A stretch of DNA of 64,000 bases from the NCBI GenBank assembly GCA_024244705.1, contig JAAEOK010000042.1, forward strand, positions 24,764-88,763. The letters are read 5' to 3'. The notes under the pieces were generated by a model. That model ran no database searches and was not told the DNA's origin. It saw only the letters and a program-made list of their open reading frames with translations. The translations under genes and the position numbers were made by a program. Below are positions 59,257 through 64,000 of the stretch, one piece after another. The DNA is from Alphaproteobacteria bacterium. Lineage in GTDB: Bacteria > Pseudomonadota > Alphaproteobacteria > JAAEOK01. How positions within the stretch are numbered: position 1 is the first letter of the stretch; each line of letters opens with the position of its first letter.

Positions 59257-59862
59257 ATGGCTCCCATTCTCAACAGTTTGACCAACACGATCCTCGCCGG
59301 TGTCCTGCTCCTGGTTATTATCTTGGTCCTGGTAGGGATCACGGTGAGTGGACCGAGCCTTGATCACGCCTGGTGGGCTTTCTTCTTCCGCTACCTTCAT
59401 GTCCTCAGCGGCGTCATGTGGATCGGTCTGCTGTGGTATTTCAATTTCGTTCAAATCCCCAATATGGGGAACATCCCCGACGAACAGAAACCGGCCATCG
59501 GCAAGGTCATCGCACCGGCTGCCCTGTTCTGGTTCCGCTGGGGCGCGATGTCGACACTCGTCACCGGCCTAATCCTGGCACTGATGAACGGCTATCTGCT
59601 CGATGCCGTCCTCATCGGCCTGACCGACAGCGGCGTCAGCACGCCGATCGGCCTCGGCATGTGGATGGGTGCGATCATGTGGTTCAACGTCTGGTTCATA
59701 ATTTGGCCGAACCAGAAAAAGGCGCTGGGCATGGTCGAGGTCGACGCCGACGCCAAGGCCGACGCGGCCAATACGGCGAAGATGTTCTCGCGCATCAACA
59801 CGCTGCTATCGATCCCCATGCTCTATTGCATGGTCGCCGCGCAGAACGGCGGTTTCAGCTAG
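59257..59862 (+). CDS. Urate hydroxylase PuuD-like membrane protein, without cytochrome domain
   Basis: The 201-residue protein matches the membrane domain of PuuD-type proteins: AWWAFFFRYLHVLSGVMWIG, then LLWYFNFVQIP, and MWFNVWFIIWPNQKKALGM. His of YLHVLSG could bind heme. The C-terminal cytochrome c part of full PuuD is absent, since only about 200 residues are present, so urate oxidation is not assured. ATG 59257 places the first membrane helix near the N-terminus. A clear terminator follows. Confidence 0.75.
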   Translation: MAPILNSLTNTILAGVLLLVIILVLVGITVSGPSLDHAWWAFFFRYLHVLSGVMWIGLLWYFNFVQIPNMGNIPDEQKPAIGKVIAPAALFWFRWGAMSTLVTGLILALMNGYLLDAVLIGLTDSGVSTPIGLGMWMGAIMWFNVWFIIWPNQKKALGMVEVDADAKADAANTAKMFSRINTLLSIPMLYCMVAAQNGGFS

Positions 59863-59884
59863 ACTCAAGAAGATCGTGACCATG

Positions 59885-59911
59885 GCGGGGCCTCGATGGC
59901 CCCGCTTTCTT
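59885..59911 (+). terminator. Rho-independent terminator of the PuuD-like gene
   Basis: A perfect 8-bp GC stem (gcggggcc / ggccccgc) with a 5-base loop is followed by tttctt. It lies 23 bp after the PuuD-like stop and just before the convergent Mth938-like gene end. Confidence 0.9.
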
Positions 59912-59920
59912 GGGCCGCGA

Positions 59921-60301
59921 TCAGTCGACCGCGATCAAGGCCGCGGCAACGCGACGGCCGTCGGCGAGGAGGAGATTGTAGGTCCGGCAGGCTGCACCGG
60001 TGTCCATCATTTCGAGCGCGATTTGGCCGGCCGAGAATTCGTGAGCGATGCTGGGCGGGGACGGCTTGAACTTGGGGCCACAGCCAACGATCAAAATATC
60101 GATCTCTGCCGCTCGACTGATGACCAGCCGCAACCCATCAATCGAAATGTCCGAATACCGGCCGGCGTCCCATGGCATCGTGATATCCGCGAATACGATC
60201 ACCGAGCCGTCGTGAACGACACCGCTGATACGAAACCTTCCGTCCCCATAACCCTGAATGAATTGGCGGCCTTCCGGAACGGCGGGCGTCAGATCGGTCA
60301 T
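59921..60301 (-). CDS. Mth938-like domain protein (NDUFAF3 homologue)
   Basis: The 126-residue protein has the Mth938/DUF498 fold: ISGVVHDGSVIVF near the N-terminus, then DILIVGCGPKFKP, and MDTGAACRTYNLLLADGRRVAAAL. The family includes human NDUFAF3, which binds subunits in the early membrane arm of complex I. In alphaproteobacteria it is often found next to secF, as here: it overlaps the secF stop by 4 bp. Its bacterial role in complex I assembly is inferred. Confidence 0.9.
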   Translation of the reverse strand: MTDLTPAVPEGRQFIQGYGDGRFRISGVVHDGSVIVFADITMPWDAGRYSDISIDGLRLVISRAAEIDILIVGCGPKFKPSPPSIAHEFSAGQIALEMMDTGAACRTYNLLLADGRRVAAALIAVD

Positions 60302-61257
60302 TTCTTGACCGGCTCGGAACCCACCTCCACCGTCTTCGGGGTGTCGTCCTCATCGCTCTCGAATACGGTGCGTTTCAGCTTCATGTAGAGCAGTAGCGGT
60401 GCAGCCACACAGATCGACGAGTAGGTGCCGATCACGACGCCCCAGATCATGGCAAAGCTAAAATCCCGGATAACCGGACCACCGAGCGTAAACAACGCCA
60501 GCAGCGCCAACAGCGTCGTCACACTGGTCAACACCGTGCGCGACAGCGTCTCGTTGATGCTGCGGTTGAGAACATCGGCAAGAACCATTTTTTTGAATTT
60601 GCGCAGGTTCTCCCGAATACGGTCGAATACGACGACCGTATCGTTGATCGAATATCCGGCGATGGTCAGAATTGCCGCCACCGTCGCCAAATTGAACTCC
60701 AACTGCAGCAGCGCGAATATTCCGATCGTGCTGAGAACGTCGTGACTCAAGGCGATGACGGCCGCAATACCGAACTGCCATTCGAAGCGGAACCAGATGT
60801 AAAGCAGCATGCCGGCGATCGACAGGAGCACGGCCAAGATGCCGGCTTGCTTCAGTTCCTCGCCGACCTTGGGCCCGACGAACTCGGTTCTGCGATAGGT
60901 GACCGTGTCGCCGAGCGATTCCCGAACCGTTTCGATGGCGATTTGTTGGGCCTCTTCGCCGCCTTCTTGCTTTTGAATGCGAATCAGCACGTCGGTCGGC
61001 TGGCCGAATTCTTGCAGGTTGATCTCGCCGAGGCCAAGGCTCCCCAGCGAATCCCGCATCGCCGGGATATCGGCGGCGCCCTCGGTGCGCACCTCCATCA
61101 GGATGCCGCCCTCGAAATCGATCCCGAAATTCAGTCCGCGCGCCAGGTAAAGTCCGACCGACGCCAGAACCAAGAGCACGGAAAAGGTCAGAAAGACCTT
61201 GCGGTAGGGAATGAACGGGATCTTGGTGCCCGGCGGGACGATCTGAAACCTGGCCAT
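60298..61257 (-). CDS. secF: Protein-export membrane protein SecF
   Basis: The 319-residue protein has a first helix followed by LNFGIDFEGGILMEV in the P1-like periplasmic domain. The membrane bundle follows with FEWQFGIAAVIALSHDV and NLATVAAILTIAGYSINDTVVVFDRIRENLR, and DVLNRSINETLSRTVLTSVTT. It forms the SecDF accessory complex of the Sec translocon, using proton-motive force. It lies 11 bp downstream of secD. Confidence 0.96.
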   Translation of the reverse strand: MARFQIVPPGTKIPFIPYRKVFLTFSVLLVLASVGLYLARGLNFGIDFEGGILMEVRTEGAADIPAMRDSLGSLGLGEINLQEFGQPTDVLIRIQKQEGGEEAQQIAIETVRESLGDTVTYRRTEFVGPKVGEELKQAGILAVLLSIAGMLLYIWFRFEWQFGIAAVIALSHDVLSTIGIFALLQLEFNLATVAAILTIAGYSINDTVVVFDRIRENLRKFKKMVLADVLNRSINETLSRTVLTSVTTLLALLALFTLGGPVIRDFSFAMIWGVVIGTYSSICVAAPLLLYMKLKRTVFESDEDDTPKTVEVGSEPVKK

Positions 61258-61268
61258 GCCCTCGCTTC

Positions 61269-62900
61269 CTATATCGGCAATGCGGCTGGCCGCTTGCGGC
61301 GCAGCCAGCCGACGACCAGGAGACGCGTAACCATGATCGCGGTGAACATCGAGGTCAGGATGCCGATTGACAGCGTGACAGCGAACCCGCGTATCGGGCC
61401 GGAACCGAATTGGAACAGCAACACGGCAGCGATCAGCGTCGTAACGTTCGAGTCGATAATCGTCGTCAACGCGCGACGGTAGCCGGCGTCGATCGCAGAG
61501 ATCGGCGTCCGCCCGGACCGCGCCTCTTCCCGGATACGTTCGAATATCAGGACGTTGGCGTCCACCGCCATTCCGATCGTGAGGACGATTCCGGCGATGC
61601 CGGGCAAGGTCAATGTCGCCTGCAGCAGGGATAATGCCCCGGCGATGAGGATGATGTTCATAATCAACGCAACGTCGGCGATGGCGCCGAACAGGCCATA
61701 GGCCGCGGCCATGAAGACCACCACCATGATCATGCCGATAATCGCCGCAATCTCGCCGGCGGCGATGGAATCCGCGCCCAGGCCGGGCCCCACCGTCCTT
61801 TCTTCCAGTATTTTCAACGGCGCCGGCAAGGCGCCCGCGCGCAGGAGCAGAGACAGTTCTTGTGTTTCGGGGACACTGAATGTGCCGGTGATAATTCCAT
61901 TGCCACCAAGGATGGCGTCGCGGATCACGGGCGCGCTGATCACTTTCTTATCCAGGACGATAGCCAATTGGCGGCCAACGTTTTGCTGAGTCGTCTCGCC
62001 GAATTTCCGCGCGCCCACGGTGTCGAAGCGGAAGCTGACCACCGGCCGGCCATCCTGGATAGTTGGTTGGGCATCGATGAGATGGTCGCCGCTGACGACG
62101 ACGCGCTTTTTCACGACGATCGGAATGTTGCCCGCTTCGTCGTCATCGTTCGGCAGGATCATCGAGCCTGGCGGCGCCCGCCCCGCGATCGCATCCTGCG
62201 GGGTGGCCGTGTGATCGACGAGGTGGAAGGTCATCTTGGCTTCCGCCTGGAGCAGCGCTTTCAGGTCCTCGGGATCCTCAACACCTGGCACCTCGACGAT
62301 GATCCGTTCCTCGCCCTGGCGCTGAATCGTCGGTTCACGTGTACCCAATTCGTCGATGCGGCGGCGGATGACCTCGAGGGATTGCTGGATCGCCCTGTTC
62401 TTGCGGTCGGCGATCATCGCCTCGGTCAGGATGAGCCGAAATTCGCCGTCTTCGGTCGACTCGATTTCCAGGGCGGCGGCCTGCGTTTGGCCGAGACTGC
62501 CGACGATATTGGCGACGAATCCCCCTTCCGCGAGGGCGCCGGCTAGCTCGCGGACGAGTTCCTCGACCTCGGCCATGTCGGCCACATCACGCACCGTGAA
62601 CGACACCGTCGTGCCCGACGCGCCGAGGCCGGTATAACCCAGCCGGGCCGCGCGCATTTGGGTGCGAATTTCGTCGACGACGGATTCGAGCTCTTCCTCG
62701 ATTATGACGCCGGTTTCGACCTCGAGCAGCAGGTGCGAGCCACCCTGTAGGTCGAGGCCAAGACTGATTTGCTTGTGCGGCAGCCAATCCGGCAGGGTTT
62801 CGGCAAATTGGCGGCTGAACAGGTTTGGTATCGCAAAGGCGATACCGACCACGCATACGACAATCACCAATACGATTTGCCAGCGCGGGATATTAACCAT
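61269..62900 (-). CDS. secD: Protein-export membrane protein SecD
   Basis: The 543-residue protein has the N-terminal helix and LGLDLQGGSHLLLEVE in the P1 domain. The VIRRRIDELGTREPTIQRQG segment, then the membrane bundle with AADSIAAGEIAAI and VLTIGMAVDANVLIFERIREE, follow. RTPISAIDAGYRRALTTIID completes the signature. Together with SecF it drives late stages of protein export. yajC lies upstream by 41 bp. Confidence 0.96.
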   Translation of the reverse strand: MVNIPRWQIVLVIVVCVVGIAFAIPNLFSRQFAETLPDWLPHKQISLGLDLQGGSHLLLEVETGVIIEEELESVVDEIRTQMRAARLGYTGLGASGTTVSFTVRDVADMAEVEELVRELAGALAEGGFVANIVGSLGQTQAAALEIESTEDGEFRLILTEAMIADRKNRAIQQSLEVIRRRIDELGTREPTIQRQGEERIIVEVPGVEDPEDLKALLQAEAKMTFHLVDHTATPQDAIAGRAPPGSMILPNDDDEAGNIPIVVKKRVVVSGDHLIDAQPTIQDGRPVVSFRFDTVGARKFGETTQQNVGRQLAIVLDKKVISAPVIRDAILGGNGIITGTFSVPETQELSLLLRAGALPAPLKILEERTVGPGLGADSIAAGEIAAIIGMIMVVVFMAAAYGLFGAIADVALIMNIILIAGALSLLQATLTLPGIAGIVLTIGMAVDANVLIFERIREEARSGRTPISAIDAGYRRALTTIIDSNVTTLIAAVLLFQFGSGPIRGFAVTLSIGILTSMFTAIMVTRLLVVGWLRRKRPAALPI

Positions 62901-62941
62901 CGGCGCGATCCGCCGCTAATCTATGAGATACGACCGGCCGC

Positions 62942-63316
62942 TCAGCTCTTGACCTTTTCGTCGTCGCTAACGTCATCGTCGTCGTCATCCGCGACCCGCT
63001 TGGCACCCTTCTTATCGATGATCTGCGTCACCGTGTCCCGGACCACCTTGACCTTGATCTCGGGCGCGATCTCCACCGTCAATTCGCTGTCGCCGGAAAT
63101 CTTGGTCACGGTGCCAATGATCCCACCGCCCGTGACAATACGGTCACCGCGGCCGACATCGGCGAGCATCGCCTTGTGATCCTTCATTTTTTTCTGCTGG
63201 GGACGGATAAGCAGGAAATAAAAAACGACGAAAATGAGTATCAGCGGGAGAAAACTGACCAGCATACCTCCGCCGTCGGCTTCTGCGGCCTGGGCATAAG
63301 CGGGAGAAACGAACAT
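62942..63316 (-). CDS. yajC: Preprotein translocase subunit YajC
   Basis: The 124-residue protein has one membrane helix (LVSFLPLILIFVVFYFLLI) followed directly by RPQQKKMKDHKAML. The C-terminal domain VGRGDRIVTGGGIIGTVTKI, then an acidic Asp-rich tail, matches YajC. ATG 63316 fits; AGGA lies about nine bases upstream. It is the first gene of yajC-secD-secF-Mth938-like. Confidence 0.95.
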   Translation of the reverse strand: MFVSPAYAQAAEADGGGMLVSFLPLILIFVVFYFLLIRPQQKKMKDHKAMLADVGRGDRIVTGGGIIGTVTKISGDSELTVEIAPEIKVKVVRDTVTQIIDKKGAKRVADDDDDDVSDDEKVKS

Positions 63317-63502
63317 GAACGAATATCCTGTCGAGGAAGTGTCAAAAAAACCGCCGCGACTATAGCGCCCCGCGTCCGAGTTGCAAGCGCAGCCGCGCCC
63401 GAGACATATGCGGAACCGGTGCCTTGTTTTCAATCGTATTTATTGACCCCCCGGAATACGCGGGATAGGGTCGCCGCCGCCTCAACCAATGATTTCCGCA
63501 AT

Positions 63503-64000
63503 ATGAGCGATAAGGATCCCAGTCCGGATTGGCCCCGTATCGCCGACGCGCTCGAGCGGCTGGCCCCCGCACCTCCCGACCGCGCCAACCTCGATGCGGC
63601 CGACGCGTTCATTTGGCATGCCGAAAGCGAACGACTGGAACCGGTCCTCAAGGTGAACCGGATAGACCTTTCGTTGTTGTGCGGGATTAGCCGCCAGATC
63701 GACCTGCTGCTCGACAACACGCGTCGTTTCGCCCATGGGCTACCGGCCAACAATGCCTTGTTGTGGGGCGCCCGCGGGATGGGAAAGAGTTCCCTCGTCA
63801 AGGCGATCCACGCGGCGGTCGATGCCGACGAGCCCGGAATTCTCGGTCTAATCGAGATCCACCGTGAGGACGTTACGTCGCTGCCGCGCCTCCTCGCGAC
63901 GTTGCGCGACTCGGATCGGCGATGGCTGCTTTATTGCGACGACCTGTCCTTCGACGGCGACGACACGTCATACAAATCGCTGAAAGGCGTGCTCGAGGGC
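63503..64000 (+). CDS. DUF815 family AAA ATPase (3' truncated by window)
   Basis: A frame opens with ATG 63503 and runs off the right end (166 codons seen). The product has NRIDLSLLCGISRQIDLLLDN, then Walker A ALLWGARGMGKSSLVKA and a LIEIHREDVTSLPRLL segment. The next acidic stretch WLLYCDDLSFD is likely Walker B. This combination matches DUF815, an AAA-type ATPase family of unknown cellular role. It diverges from yajC with about 190 bp between. Confidence 0.92.
   Translation, partial: MSDKDPSPDWPRIADALERLAPAPPDRANLDAADAFIWHAESERLEPVLKVNRIDLSLLCGISRQIDLLLDNTRRFAHGLPANNALLWGARGMGKSSLVKAIHAAVDADEPGILGLIEIHREDVTSLPRLLATLRDSDRRWLLYCDDLSFDGDDTSYKSLKGVLEG

Noticed and set aside
63360..63801. Minus-strand frames upstream of yajC
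   Set aside because: They run through the divergent DUF815 gene and lack any motif.

Overview
The window is a high-GC, gene-dense chromosomal segment of an alphaproteobacterium. The best guess is a Rhodospirillales-type lineage. This rests on the yajC-secD-secF block, TrmFO, the coaD/gyrA/ssb/uvrA neighbourhood, recG beside a DUF502 gene, and homologues of mitochondrial complex I assembly factors. No rRNA, CRISPR array, prophage or intact insertion sequence is visible. One tRNA (Lys, TTT) is present.

Region by region. 1-5.6 kb: the 3' end of recG, a DUF502 membrane protein, a fluoroacetate-dehalogenase-type hydrolase, and a divergent operon of type III polyketide synthase, isoprenylcysteine-methyltransferase-like protein and amidase. 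5.6-10 kb: a two-gene RND efflux operon with dyads in its upstream region. 10-17.2 kb: small exported proteins (one CigR-like), DUF4126, mtgA, the polyamine genes speD-speE, a LEA-type lipoprotein and a 534-residue orphan membrane protein. 17.3-21.1 kb: an EctD-like dioxygenase, then three unrelated lipoproteins, then a second copy of the last 61 bp of the dioxygenase gene. 21.3-25.9 kb: a TPR plus outer-membrane barrel protein followed by a large FecR/cadherin-like exported protein with a TbpB-like C-terminus. This is a candidate surface or secretion (Slam/type XI-like) pair and the most interesting locus. 26-31.8 kb: metabolic enzymes (D-amino acid transaminase, class II aldolase, sulfatase, M20 lipopeptidase, methyltransferase). 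31.8-35.6 kb: a truncated transposase, a possibly decayed gene, and two tandem paralogous exported proteins with Sel1, peptidoglycan-binding-like and DUF4189-like modules. 35.9-45.4 kb: tRNA-Lys, an OGT/SPINDLY-like glycosyltransferase, coaD, gyrA, ssb, uvrA and a VOC protein. 45.4-53.3 kb: an SGNH hydrolase, a small membrane protein, a cluster of 2OG oxygenase, beta-hydroxyacid dehydrogenase and Ser/Cys-type proline racemase-family enzyme, and a nucleotide cyclase overlapping an exported propeller-like protein. 53.3-64 kb: a thioesterase with a GcvA-like LysR regulator, trmFO, an ECF sigma operon, NDUFAF6-like and NDUFAF3-like proteins around a PuuD-like membrane protein, secF-secD-yajC, and the start of a DUF815 ATPase.

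All calls come from reading the sequence. Family assignments rest on recognised motifs and were not confirmed by a database search. Starts were chosen by Shine-Dalgarno spacing, signal-peptide position and family length where possible.
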